From JAIQFL01 sp035295745 (GTDB taxonomy: Bacteria > Acidobacteriota > Terriglobia > Bryobacterales > Bryobacteraceae), in contig DATGIL010000083.1 in NCBI GenBank assembly GCA_035295745.1, positions 1 through 64,000 on the forward strand: a stretch of 64,000 bases of DNA. Reading direction: 5' to 3'. The position numbers and the translations under genes are program-made. The number at the start of each line of letters is the position of its first letter. Positions within the stretch are counted from its first letter, which is position 1. The notes under the pieces are model-generated. The model did not search any database. It was not told the DNA's origin and was given only the letters and a program-made list of their open reading frames with translations. Positions 24,324 to 32,844 of this stretch are shown one piece after another.

Positions 24324-25007
24324 CTATGCGACCTTTCGTCGCCTGGACCACAGCAGCGCGGCGACGCCGAGAATCCCAAGCGCCGGCAGTGTTCCCGGTT
24401 CCGGCGTGGCAAACGCCTGGACTTCATCGATACGGTCCCCGAGACCGTTCGCACTGCCCACGTCGAAGAGTAGAGTCTGGGTTCCCGCGGGCGCGTTGAC
24501 GGGTAGATCGATGTACGCGTTTGTGGCGCCGGGGATGAGGTGATTCAAGGAAGCGGAGGTCAAGGCCATAGTAGGCACCAGGACGCCGCCGTTGCCGCCA
24601 GTGTAATTGCTATCGCCTGCGTTGATCGACAACGTCGAAAGCGTGGAGTAGTAAATGGTCAGGGAGGGAGGCAGGCGGACCAAATCATTAGGGCTGCTGA
24701 AGAAGCGGATATCGACGATCGGACTGTTGAAGCCGGTGATGACAAAGCGCTGGTCGGGGTCGCCATCAACGAAGATCAGGCCGTCATCCTGGTTGTTGGT
24801 TCCAGCACGATTGTCCACTGTGTCGGTGATTCCGCCCGTGAATCCGGCTCCGTCGATTGTCGAGGCGCCGAGATCGCTGCTGGGCAATAGTGCGAGCAAA
24901 TTGCCGGGAGTCGTGATGTCGATCAGCGTGGCACGCGCGGTCGATTGCATGGACAGGAATGCCGCGGCCATCGCCACGATGAGAAAAGCTCGATTGCGAA
25001 TGTGCAT
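24324..25007 (-). CDS. PEP-CTERM sorting-domain protein
   Basis: A 227-aa exported protein. Signal peptide MHIRNRAFLIVAMAAAFLSM; a beta-rich body with a fold resembling carbohydrate-binding or lectin-like domains (DGAGFTGGITDTVDNRAGTN, NSPIVDIRFF). The C-terminus is TPEPGTLPALGILGVAALLW followed by SRRRKVA, a standard PEP-CTERM signal. It should be sorted by an exosortase encoded elsewhere. The frame runs further upstream to 25175, but the signal peptide fixes the start at 25007. Together with the gene at 6520 it shows the organism uses this export system. Confidence 0.88.
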   Translation of the reverse strand: MHIRNRAFLIVAMAAAFLSMQSTARATLIDITTPGNLLALLPSSDLGASTIDGAGFTGGITDTVDNRAGTNNQDDGLIFVDGDPDQRFVITGFNSPIVDIRFFSSPNDLVRLPPSLTIYYSTLSTLSINAGDSNYTGGNGGVLVPTMALTSASLNHLIPGATNAYIDLPVNAPAGTQTLLFDVGSANGLGDRIDEVQAFATPEPGTLPALGILGVAALLWSRRRKVA

Positions 25008-25396
25008 GGAAGTATTCGAGTCTACCGCGAGCGAGTGGCTTACGTCGAGCACAAGTCGAGTTGTCCCGTGACGTTCATGACAGATGTCGGAGCGCCGGAT
25101 TTTCCGTGATGCACAGCTCAAATGGAATTGAAACGATAAATCGATCTCGTTTCTAAGTTTCGCCCTTCCGGCCACAGTCGCAGCCGCTTACCGCCAATTT
25201 CCATGCACCCTCTCAATCGATGTCGATGCCAATCCGCCCTGGCCACCTCGACATAGCGCCTTCCGCTCTAATTCGTCAAGTTTTCTCCGAAGATTTCGCA
25301 GGTATTGAATAAGAGAGCCTGATTTACTACTTTTCAGACTCCCCAATAAGAACTCACGAAAGGAACGGAGATTTCAAATCTCCTACGAAAAAGAAT
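25008..25396. other. Divergent intergenic region
   Basis: About 390 bases between the PEP-CTERM gene and the secreted protein gene, both reading outward, so two promoters are expected. No clear -35/-10 or -24/-12 pair was found. The only evident structure is the palindrome next to the rightward gene. Confidence 0.4.
25367..25383. promoter_or_regulatory. Perfect palindrome upstream of the secreted protein gene
   Basis: GGAGATTT-C-AAATCTCC, an 8-bp perfect inverted repeat with one central base, ends 13 nt before the ATG. It could be an operator, or an mRNA hairpin that hides the ribosome-binding site. Nothing in the sequence identifies the regulator. Confidence 0.4.
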
Positions 25397-26005
25397 ATGA
25401 CCATCATCCACGTCCACGCGAGACGATTCACGAGGCTGCTGCAGTATGCCCTCATCGCCCTCGCGCTCACCAATTTTTGCCCTTCGCGCGTCATGGCGCA
25501 GGAGAACCATCAGCACATGACCCAGGCGGAACAGTCGCAGGCGGCTACGGACCAGCAGGCTGCCCTCATTAAGGTGGTCCGCCAGGCGACCGAGCGCTTC
25601 AAAGACGTTTCGGCGGCTGTCGCCGAGGGATACGCGTTGCAATTCGGCTGTGTCAGCGGCCCGGACTCCGGCGCCATGGGGCTCCATTACGTGAACGGGG
25701 CTTTAGTCAATGCCGGTGTAATCGACGCCACTCATCCACAGATCGTCATCTATGAACCGAAACCCGATGGAAGTCTGCAATTGATCGGCGCTGACTATCT
25801 GGTTCTTGCGGACGCATGGAACGCGAAGAACCAGGGGCCGCCCCAACTGATGGGACAACTCTTCCACCTGTTCGATGCCCCCAACCGCTTCGGTCTGCCG
25901 GCCTTCTACACCCTGCACGTCTGGGCCTGGAAGAAGAATCCGAGCGGTGCCTTTGTCAACTGGCATCCGAATGTTTCCTGCGAGTCGTTCAGCGGCCACT
26001 TTTAA
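25397..26005 (+). CDS. Secreted conserved hypothetical protein
   Basis: A 202-aa protein with signal peptide (LLQYALIALALTNFCPSRVMA, cut near AQEN). The mature domain contains QFGCVSGPDSGAMGLHYVN, QIVIYEPKPDGSLQLIGADY and a His-rich NWHPNVSC end. I recognise this pattern as a conserved family of exported proteins in soil bacteria, but no function is established. The conserved Cys and His residues could bind a metal; this is inference. The start is fixed by the signal peptide. A palindrome lies directly upstream. Confidence 0.75.
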   Translation: MTIIHVHARRFTRLLQYALIALALTNFCPSRVMAQENHQHMTQAEQSQAATDQQAALIKVVRQATERFKDVSAAVAEGYALQFGCVSGPDSGAMGLHYVNGALVNAGVIDATHPQIVIYEPKPDGSLQLIGADYLVLADAWNAKNQGPPQLMGQLFHLFDAPNRFGLPAFYTLHVWAWKKNPSGAFVNWHPNVSCESFSGHF

Positions 26006-26124
26006 GCTTCGACGCTCCCGAGGGGCAGGGGAGAGGCCGCGATTCTCCTGCCCCGCCCACGCGCGAAGCTCGCTTGCGACAGCGTGCCGAAGGAGGGGTG
26101 AGGAGCATAGACGCTAGTCCGGAC

Positions 26125-26216
26125 CACTCCCTCACGGTCGCGGCTCGTAAGCTACCCAAATACCTTCGCGCGCATACGTGCGCTTTCGAGCCGCGCGCGT
26201 AAGCAAGCGTTCTTGA
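26125..26216 (-). repeat. Dispersed MITE/REP-like element, copy 3
   Basis: A reverse-oriented full copy: CACTCCCTCACGGTCGCGGC at one end, GCGCGTAAGCAAGCGTTCTT at the other, with CATACGTGCGCTTTCGAGCC between. It lies behind the secreted protein gene. Confidence 0.85.
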
Positions 26217-26218
26217 AA

Positions 26219-26252
26219 TACGAGCCGCGCGCGTAAGCAAGCGTTCTTCGAG
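26219..26252 (-). repeat. Element fragment (left end), adjacent to copy 3
   Basis: ACGAGCCGCGCGCGTAAGCA followed by AGCGTTCTT repeats the left terminal segment immediately beyond copy 3, as if the end were duplicated by slippage or a nested insertion. Confidence 0.75.
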
Positions 26253-26274
26253 CTTCTTCCGCTGCTATTAGACG

Positions 26275-26595
26275 CTAATCCGCCGGCGTTCTGTCGTGAC
26301 TTCCTTCCTCCACCAACTCAAAATGCTCCACGACGGGAAAGGGATCGTAGAAATGGTGTAAGAGCCGCTTCCATTTCTGATACTCCCCCGACTGCCGAAA
26401 TCCTACCGTATGATCTTCGAGGCGCCGCCATTGGACCAGAAGTATGTATCGGTCCGGTGCTTCGAGGCAGCGCTGTAACTGGTGCCAGAGGTATCCGTCC
26501 ATGCGCGCAATGATGGCCTGGGCCTCCGCGAATGCCTTTTCAAAAGCCTGTCCCTCTCCAGGACGAACGTTCAGCAGCGCAACCTCAAGAATCAT
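26275..26595 (-). CDS. Antibiotic-biosynthesis-monooxygenase (ABM) domain protein
   Basis: A 106-aa single-domain protein with the dimeric alpha/beta ABM fold: ILEVALLNVRPGEGQAFEKA, GYLWHQLQRCLEAPDRYILL, VQWRRLEDHTVGFRQSGEYQ. Family members include quinol and haem-degrading monooxygenases and many small unknown enzymes; active-site residues vary. CGGAG precedes the ATG at 26595. It follows the enolase-superfamily gene by 24 nt on the same strand and is likely cotranscribed. A link to sugar-acid breakdown is possible but not proven. Confidence 0.85.
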   Translation of the reverse strand: MILEVALLNVRPGEGQAFEKAFAEAQAIIARMDGYLWHQLQRCLEAPDRYILLVQWRRLEDHTVGFRQSGEYQKWKRLLHHFYDPFPVVEHFELVEEGSHDRTPAD

Positions 26596-26619
26596 TCCAT
26601 CGCTCCGGCCCACTGGAAC

Positions 26620-27849
26620 TCATCCCCACCAGGGCTCGCCCTCCGCTCGGTTAGCCTTCAGATACTCCTGGTTCAACTCGACCCCCAAGCCGGGATCGGC
26701 CGAGACCTTCATGTAGCCGTTTTGGATGACGATCGGATTCCTGGTCGCCCACGGAATCCGATCGGCGCCCGCCGCACACTCCATCCGCGGGCAGTTGAAA
26801 ACCGCCGCAGCCAACTGCTGCGACGCCATATTCAACATCAGCCCACTCACGTTGTGAAGCGCAATCGGGATCCGGTACCGGGCTGCCATGTCCGCGATCA
26901 TCTTGACGCCGGTGATTCCACCCGAATTGATGATGTCCGGTTGGAAGATGTCTACCGCCTGGTTCTGCAGGAAGGGAATCGCCCACTCGGCGAGTTCCAT
27001 GTTTTCGCCGGTCATGATCGGGATTCGCGTGGCCCGCCGCAGAGCCATCCAACTCTCCGACCATTCCGGCGCCAGCGGATCTTCGAAGAATAGCGGATTG
27101 ATGTGTTCTACCGCCTGGGCCACTTTGATGGCACTGGGGACGTCAAGCTCGCAGTGACAGTGCACGTCGATGCCGATATCGTCGCCGAATGCCTCGCGGG
27201 CCAGCGTGTAGGCCTGGTGAATCCGGCGCGCTTCCTCGGGACCGATACTCGGCGTGAACTCCTGCATGTTGATTCCCAGGGCGTGATGAATATCCACCTT
27301 GAACGCTTTGAAGCCGTGCGGATCCGATTTCCACCGCTGGGCCTGGTCGCGCCACTGCTCTTTGCTCAGGTAGTCGCCGCCAGTGGCGTGCGAGTACAGC
27401 AGGACCTCGTCCCGGAAGTTGCCGCCGAGCAGCTTCGACACCGGCTGGTTGAGAATCTTGCCCGCCAGGTCCCAAAGCGCCATATCGATTCCGCTCAGCA
27501 CTTTGATCTCGCGCCGGCGCTGCGCGTAGGCATAGAACATGTTGTGGAAGTGCACCTGGATGGCGAGAGGGTCTTTGCCGATCAAAGCGAGATTCGGCAG
27601 GCGTCCGGCGCCGTTATAGGCAGCGATCACGGACCTGGCGATCGGGCCGGCGGTGTTGCACTCGCCGTACCCGGAGAGGCCGGCGTCTGTGAGGACCCGG
27701 ATCAGCGTACGCCCGTCCTTGAGTTGCAGTCCCTGGATCGCAGTGATCTTGCTGAGACCCTGCGCGGGAGCGGCCAGCGCCCGGAAGGCCGCGAACGAAG
27801 AGCCGACTGGCATGGCTAACGCAATTTGGAAGAAGTTTCGCCGTGTCAT
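26620..27849 (-). CDS. TAT-exported mandelate racemase/muconate lactonizing (enolase superfamily) enzyme
   Basis: A 409-aa protein. The twin-arginine signal MTRRNFFQIALAMP is at residues 1-35. The N-terminal capping domain is about 40-150 and the TIM barrel about 160-390. Metal ligands are Asp228 (GIDVHCHC), Glu256 (FFEDPLAP) and Glu282 (MTGENMELAEW). Catalytic candidates are Lys181/Lys184 (FKAFKVD) and His332 (ALHNVSG). This set resembles sugar-acid dehydratases, which remove water from galactonate-, mannonate- or rhamnonate-like acids. The start at 27849 has AAAGGA seven bases before it. Export through TAT is unusual for such an enzyme and is shared with the isomerase at 30193. Confidence 0.88.
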   Translation of the reverse strand: MTRRNFFQIALAMPVGSSFAAFRALAAPAQGLSKITAIQGLQLKDGRTLIRVLTDAGLSGYGECNTAGPIARSVIAAYNGAGRLPNLALIGKDPLAIQVHFHNMFYAYAQRRREIKVLSGIDMALWDLAGKILNQPVSKLLGGNFRDEVLLYSHATGGDYLSKEQWRDQAQRWKSDPHGFKAFKVDIHHALGINMQEFTPSIGPEEARRIHQAYTLAREAFGDDIGIDVHCHCELDVPSAIKVAQAVEHINPLFFEDPLAPEWSESWMALRRATRIPIMTGENMELAEWAIPFLQNQAVDIFQPDIINSGGITGVKMIADMAARYRIPIALHNVSGLMLNMASQQLAAAVFNCPRMECAAGADRIPWATRNPIVIQNGYMKVSADPGLGVELNQEYLKANRAEGEPWWG

Positions 27850-27923
27850 TCGCATTTCCTTTAGTAAAGCAGGCGCGATACCTGTTTGTGACACTTGCGC
27901 AGCTAAAGACGTCGGGCTGGGCG

Positions 27924-30104
27924 TCAGGTTTCGTAAGGATGTGGCGGGTTATGCGGGTCGTTGGGGTCGGGCCGGGCGAAATCCGGGGCCCGCGTAGTCC
28001 CGTTGAACGGCTTGGCCGCCGCGACCGTGCCTCCTCCCGCCCCCGGCTTGGTGGGGACGACAGTCGCAAAGAAGTAAAACGGTTTGGGTGTGAAGGGCGT
28101 TCCGACTACCAGTGACTTATCGCCAATACGGAAGCTGTCACCGGATCTGGTCAGCGGCGTGCGGTTGTTCTGGAGTTCGAAGGTCGGACCGAAACCGAAA
28201 TTCGCGCCGCCATTTTGACTGACGAATTCCAGAAGATAGTTGCCCTGGTAGAGCACCGCTCCGCTGGAGGTGCTCTGGATGGCCAATCCGACGGCGTTGA
28301 CTCCGAAGTCTGCCGCGACCACTGTGGTTGGCCTGGCGGGACTGCCGTTGATCAGGACTTTCAGGTCGCTGAAGTTGGGCAGGCTGGGCGGTAAGTTCAG
28401 ACCGAGCTGAAACTCGATCGGTCCCTGATTGAGGGGCACGCGAGTGCCGCTGGTCATGCCTTGCACCGGCAGTTGGTTGGATGTGGTGTTGGCAGGCCCG
28501 ATAGCCGTTACGCTCACAACGTACGGAATTCCCGGAGACAATCCTGTAACGGTGTGAGTCTGGATATCTCCGTCAACTGCGGCGATCGCGATCGGAAGAT
28601 CCGGAGTGGGGGGCGGGACGAGCCCAATTGTGTACCCGGTCGCGCCTTGGACCGATTTCCACGTCAGTGTCAGCGTATGATCGGTCTGCCCAGCCACCTG
28701 CACGAGCGGCGCATCCAGGCGTATATCGGGAAGGATGGTGATTCGAATTTTGTCGCCTGCAGTGAGTGCGTAAAGCGGGCTGGAAGCGTCCAGCCGGTCG
28801 CTGAAGGGATGGCCGTACGCATCCGACAAGTAATAGATCAGGGCGGCGTACGGGTTATAGAATCCGTCATTCTGTACGGGCGCCCCGCCGAAAGGGTATG
28901 GATACGGCAGCACTACCGTGCCGTAGAGCGCGTCAATATCGCCGCCCGGCGCGACGAATCTGCTATTGGGGTAACCGAAGTTGAGCGCAGCTTGTATGTC
29001 CCCCACAAGGGAGCCGTACGCGGTGCCGTTGACATAGTCGACCTTTTCCTGCACGTTATTCCCGGTAAACGGATAGCCGTCGATGGTGTAAGAATCCCGA
29101 TTGGGGACGCAGCCATAGATGAAGAAATCCATCGACTTGCCCGGCTGTCCCTTGGGGAAATGGATCGTGACCTTCGCGTCTTTGGAGAGCTTGGGTAGCT
29201 GCGATGGAGGGTCGGGCGGGGCGGCCGTCGTGGTGCCGGTGCAAACGACGTCAAATCCGTCATTGCCGTCCTTTTGCACGACCCCAGTGTAATGATAGCC
29301 GCCGTTCTGTGCGCCGTTGACCTGGATCGTGGTCCCTACCAGGCTCGTCAGATAAGCTTCAAAGCTGGGGTAAGGAGCGGAACTGTTTTTGGCGATGTCC
29401 GCCGCGGCGATAGTTTTGGGTGAGAGGATGCGCAGAAACTTGGAAAAGTCGGGGTTCCGGGGAGCAAAAGCTGCGCCATCGACGGACCGGATCCAACCGG
29501 TGCCCGAGGACATGTCGGTACTCAGCCCGGCCAACATTTGCAACAGCGTCGGCGTGGAGGCGTAGAAACTCTTGGTCTGCAGCGGGTCGGCGGTGGTAAG
29601 GTCGCTCGCGTGGAAGACTTCCACTTGAAGAGGGATCCCGTAGAAATCGATTGAGGTGAGGTTGCCTCCGCCTGCCTTGCCTGCGGAATTATAGCTGATC
29701 TCCATCTTGTCGAACCGATAGTTCTCATTCTCCGTGGGGGCCGCGCCGTTCTTGAACTCGACCGCGGTGTTGTAAGAGAAGTTGACCTGGCCCGCGACCA
29801 CATTCTGGATCACAAACGAATAGACCGGATGCGGCTTCCCCGTGAACGGCGAGGTCACCGTCGCACCGGCCACTGCTCCCAGCGAGGAGAGCGTCACGCC
29901 CTTGGAGTTGACATTGGAAATCAGGGTGGACGGGCCTGTAACCACCAGGTTGCCTGGTTGGGGGGTGCTGAGAAGGACGAATACAACGTCGTCGCTCAAC
30001 CCGCTGTCGTTGACGATCTCAACGGTCACCTGATTGGGGGTGTCCGCGGCGGCCGATACGGCTTCGTGCGCCGGCGCGCTGGTGAGTGGCTCAGGATTGT
30101 CCAT
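27924..30104 (-). CDS. GH64-like beta-1,3-glucanase with fibronectin-type module
   Basis: A 726-aa protein. The first 410 residues resemble GH64 (thaumatin-like) laminaripentaose-forming beta-1,3-glucanases: IVNDSGLSDDVVFVLLST at the start, MEISYNSAGKAGGGNLTSID, IQAALNFGYPNSRFV and NDGFYNPYAALIYYLSDAYG. A fibronectin type III-like module follows (about 475-560: LTLTWKSVQGATGYTIGLVP ... PGIPYVVSVTAIGP), then a beta-rich C-terminal domain. It should attack fungal or algal beta-1,3-glucan. No signal peptide is visible at 30104 or at an upstream frame start near 30191, which is odd for a glucanase. Catalytic acids were not assigned. Confidence 0.75.
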   Translation of the reverse strand: MDNPEPLTSAPAHEAVSAAADTPNQVTVEIVNDSGLSDDVVFVLLSTPQPGNLVVTGPSTLISNVNSKGVTLSSLGAVAGATVTSPFTGKPHPVYSFVIQNVVAGQVNFSYNTAVEFKNGAAPTENENYRFDKMEISYNSAGKAGGGNLTSIDFYGIPLQVEVFHASDLTTADPLQTKSFYASTPTLLQMLAGLSTDMSSGTGWIRSVDGAAFAPRNPDFSKFLRILSPKTIAAADIAKNSSAPYPSFEAYLTSLVGTTIQVNGAQNGGYHYTGVVQKDGNDGFDVVCTGTTTAAPPDPPSQLPKLSKDAKVTIHFPKGQPGKSMDFFIYGCVPNRDSYTIDGYPFTGNNVQEKVDYVNGTAYGSLVGDIQAALNFGYPNSRFVAPGGDIDALYGTVVLPYPYPFGGAPVQNDGFYNPYAALIYYLSDAYGHPFSDRLDASSPLYALTAGDKIRITILPDIRLDAPLVQVAGQTDHTLTLTWKSVQGATGYTIGLVPPPTPDLPIAIAAVDGDIQTHTVTGLSPGIPYVVSVTAIGPANTTSNQLPVQGMTSGTRVPLNQGPIEFQLGLNLPPSLPNFSDLKVLINGSPARPTTVVAADFGVNAVGLAIQSTSSGAVLYQGNYLLEFVSQNGGANFGFGPTFELQNNRTPLTRSGDSFRIGDKSLVVGTPFTPKPFYFFATVVPTKPGAGGGTVAAAKPFNGTTRAPDFARPDPNDPHNPPHPYET

Positions 30105-30192
30105 AGTGGGGTTGTGGAAGCAGGCCCAAGTATATCGCGGCCTACGCGGAGCGACGTCACCCACTGAGGGCGCTGGCTCGGCCAATGACAAA

Positions 30193-31041
30193 TTACCCGC
30201 GCATCTGCTTCCAGTTGGCGATGCACTTCTCGGCCGTTTCGATGGGCGGGAACCTGCTACCTTCCTGCTCGATCAGGTAGTACTCCACGCCGCCCGTGGA
30301 TTCCGCCGCGCGGAAGATCTCTTTCCACGGCGAAACACCTTCGCCAAACAGCACCTGGTAGCCTTTGCCTTCGCCCGGTCCCCAGTCCTTGCAGTGCAGG
30401 GAATTGATCCGGCCCGGATTTGCATTGATCCAAGCCACCGGGTCGGAATGCATCTCCACACATGTTCCCACGTCGAGTTGCAGCATGAAGTCCTTCGGGG
30501 TGTTCGCCGCGATCACTTCGATAGGCCGCTTTCCGTCGAGCGGCGTGAACTCCGTCTGGTGATTGTGGTAGCCGCCGCGCATACCCGCAGAGCGGTACTT
30601 CTCGCACGCGGCAGTGATGGTGTCGCCCAGTTTCTTCCAGCTATCCAGGCCGGGCTCCATCCGTCCAGCACTGGCCATTACGATAAACCTGGCGCCAAGC
30701 GCGTGGTTCAGCTCGATTGCCTTCGCGATCCCATCGCCCATATAGGCATTGATGCCATTGTGGGTAGAGTTGCAGCGGATGCCCAGATCGTCCATCAGCT
30801 TCTTGACTTCCTTGGCATAGTCTGTCGTCCAACTGAAATAGGGCGAGAAGAACTCCACTACTTCGTACCCCATTTTTGCGACCGCGGTGACGGTGCCCTT
30901 CAGGTCTTTTTGCAAGTCTTGACGGACCGAATAGAGCTCCAGACCGACCGGAATGTGCCTGCCTTGCGGCGCGGCCACCAGCGGCGCTGCGGCGGCCGCA
31001 GCCAGGAAAGACCGGCGGGAGATCGAGCCTTGCGATGCCAT
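30193..31041 (-). CDS. TAT-exported sugar-phosphate isomerase/epimerase-like TIM barrel
   Basis: A 282-aa protein. The twin-arginine signal SISRRSFLAAAAAAPLVAAP is at residues 4-26. The xylose-isomerase-like barrel begins with IPVGLELYSVRQDLQKDLKG. Conserved His, Asp and Glu metal ligands appear in GGYHNHQTEF, LQLDVGTCVE, NSLHCKDWG and YYLIEQEGS. The family contains hexulose-phosphate epimerases, inosose dehydratases and related enzymes; the precise substrate cannot be told. The start at MASQGS is set by the signal peptide. It lies 88 bp upstream of the GH64-like gene on the same strand and may act on released sugars. Confidence 0.85.
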   Translation of the reverse strand: MASQGSISRRSFLAAAAAAPLVAAPQGRHIPVGLELYSVRQDLQKDLKGTVTAVAKMGYEVVEFFSPYFSWTTDYAKEVKKLMDDLGIRCNSTHNGINAYMGDGIAKAIELNHALGARFIVMASAGRMEPGLDSWKKLGDTITAACEKYRSAGMRGGYHNHQTEFTPLDGKRPIEVIAANTPKDFMLQLDVGTCVEMHSDPVAWINANPGRINSLHCKDWGPGEGKGYQVLFGEGVSPWKEIFRAAESTGGVEYYLIEQEGSRFPPIETAEKCIANWKQMRG

Positions 31042-31093
31042 ATGGAAGAACCATATCACACTGGCGCCGATGGTATCCTGAACGTAGGGACAA

Positions 31094-31942
31094 GTGATCC
31101 ACCGAATACCACTCCGCCGTGCCGGAGCTATCCTCGCGGGAAGTTGCCTGCTGATCACTGCGGTCTACGCTTTCCAGCGGCCTTTCAAAACCTATCCCGG
31201 CGTGGAGTATGGCGAGAACTTCCCGATCCCTCCCGACTACCAGGTGAACGGCGAGTGGACCTTTGCCCGAATCAAATACCCGCCCGTGGGCCGGTATTAC
31301 GGCGGATTCGAGCTGTACGGCGGGTGGAAAGAGGGCGGCTCCAACTGGACGATGGACTATCCGCGGTCGGACCGACACATCTCCGCGGCACTCCGACGAT
31401 TGACCCGAATCCAGGTGCGCTCCGTGGAGCAGGTCGTCGACCTCGATGACGGCGATCAGTACGACTGGCCCTTCCTTTACGGCGTCGAAGTGGGCCATTG
31501 GGATCTGACCGACGAACAGGCCAAGGGCTTGCGCGAATTCCTGCTGCGCGGCGGATTCTTCATGTGCGACGATTTTCACGGCGCCATCGAGTGGGACGTC
31601 TTCTACGCCAGCATGCGCAAGGTCTTTCCCGACCGCACGCCGGTAGACATTGCCAATTCCGACGCCATTTTCCACTCGATTTACGATCTTTCGGAGCGCT
31701 ACCAGGTGCCGGGCGCGCTGTACCTGGAAACGGGATTGACCTACGAAAAGGGCGAGACCGGCAAGGATCCGCACTGGCGCGGAATTTATGACGATACGGG
31801 CCGCCTGATGGTTGCCATCTGCCACAATATGGATCTCGGCGATTCGTGGGAGCACGCCGACAATCCGGCCTACCCCGTGAAATTCTCGGACCTCGGAATT
31901 CGCATCGGCGTGAATTACGTGGTCTACGCAATGACGCACTAG
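31094..31942 (+). CDS. DUF4159-domain exported protein
   Basis: A 282-aa protein with N-terminal signal (GAILAGSCLLITAVYA). The DUF4159 domain fills the rest: FARIKYPPVGRYYGGFELYG, WTMDYPRSDRHISAALRRLT, GGFFMCDDFHGAIEW and HSIYDLSERYQVPGALY. The flavodoxin-like fold is typical of exported proteins found beside moxR/vWA operons in several phyla, though none is adjacent here. Function unknown. The start is GTG, preceded by TAGGGAC. It is divergent from the isomerase gene with only 52 bp between starts. Confidence 0.88.
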   Translation: MIHRIPLRRAGAILAGSCLLITAVYAFQRPFKTYPGVEYGENFPIPPDYQVNGEWTFARIKYPPVGRYYGGFELYGGWKEGGSNWTMDYPRSDRHISAALRRLTRIQVRSVEQVVDLDDGDQYDWPFLYGVEVGHWDLTDEQAKGLREFLLRGGFFMCDDFHGAIEWDVFYASMRKVFPDRTPVDIANSDAIFHSIYDLSERYQVPGALYLETGLTYEKGETGKDPHWRGIYDDTGRLMVAICHNMDLGDSWEHADNPAYPVKFSDLGIRIGVNYVVYAMTH

Positions 31943-31973
31943 TCCGGACGCACGAATCGAGAAAAGAGGACTG

Positions 31974-32345
31974 ATGACCTGGAGTTCCTTCGGGGCGATC
32001 GTGATGGCGCTGGGCGTAGTTCTGGGAGCGTTCGGCGCTCACGGACTGCGCGGCCGCCTGGATGCCTATTCCATGAGCGTGTACGAGAAAGCTGTCTTCT
32101 ACCACTTCATCCACGGATTAGGCTTGCTGGTGGTCTCTTTCCTGCCAAAGACTGGCACGTTCTCGGAGTTCGCCACCAACTGGGTGTGCGGTCTGCTGCT
32201 CGCCGGAATCGTGATCTTCTCCGGCAGTCTTTACCTGCTGGCAGTGACTGGCAACCGCATGTTGGGGGCGATCACGCCGATCGGCGGCGTTTGCTTTATC
32301 GCGGGATGGCTGGTGTTGGCGTGGTTCCTGCTACCGCGGCGGTAA
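31974..32345 (+). CDS. DUF423 (YwdK-like) membrane protein
   Basis: A 123-aa protein with four helices. The family signature is at the start: GAIVMALGVVLGAFGAHGLR, and YEKAVFYHFIHGLGLL follows, then GSLYLLAVTGNRMLGAITPI and GGVCFIAGWLVLAW. It is an inner-membrane protein of unknown role. It follows the DUF4159 gene by 31 bp on the same strand. Confidence 0.92.
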   Translation: MTWSSFGAIVMALGVVLGAFGAHGLRGRLDAYSMSVYEKAVFYHFIHGLGLLVVSFLPKTGTFSEFATNWVCGLLLAGIVIFSGSLYLLAVTGNRMLGAITPIGGVCFIAGWLVLAWFLLPRR

Positions 32346-32494
32346 TCGGGCACGCTCACTGAGCCATCACCATTTGCCCTGAAGATTGCCGGAACGACGG
32401 CAAGCACCTGAGCGATGGCGAAGGCAGAGGCAGGGAATTACGACAGAGTGATGACGGGCAGGTTCACCGACCTGCCCCCGGGGACCAATCAGGT

Positions 32495-32734
32495 CTACTG
32501 CTTGTCAGGAGTTTTGCACTTTGCCAGCGAATGGTCGTTGGCGGCATAGCACTTACCCATTTCGTTCAGGTTCTTCGCCATCGCCTCCTTGGCTTCTACC
32601 TTGCCGTGGCAATCCGTGCACTTTTTGAGCTTTTCTTTCTGCATGTATTCGGGCTTACCGTAAGAGGCGGTGGTGCACAGCATAAACCCAGCCATCAAAA
32701 CAGCCGCGGGGAAAGCTACTTTCAACGTGCGCAT
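32495..32734 (-). CDS. Small exported monohaem c-type cytochrome-like protein
   Basis: A 79-aa protein. Signal peptide (MRTLKVAFPAAVLMAGFMLC, cut near YGK). The mature 55 residues contain one haem site, KKCTDCHGKVEAKEAM, and a C-terminal Cys pair (KCYAANDHSLAKCK). A Met near the end could be the sixth haem ligand. It is probably a periplasmic electron carrier. AAGGAG lies six bases before the ATG. It has no redox partner nearby. Confidence 0.8.
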   Translation of the reverse strand: MRTLKVAFPAAVLMAGFMLCTTASYGKPEYMQKEKLKKCTDCHGKVEAKEAMAKNLNEMGKCYAANDHSLAKCKTPDKQ

Positions 32735-32844
32735 CTGAATCTCCTTCGCTCCTCAGGTTATCGTATCCTGAGGTCTGAATATCCTTAAAAAGATTATATC
32801 GATCGCCGTCGAGATTTACAACAACCTGTGGAAGACAGAACAAA

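Noticed and set aside
30034..31449. A 471-codon plus-strand open frame
   Set aside because: It is antisense to the GH64-like and isomerase genes, has no ribosome-binding site or family match, and its amino-acid mix is typical of a GC-rich shadow frame.
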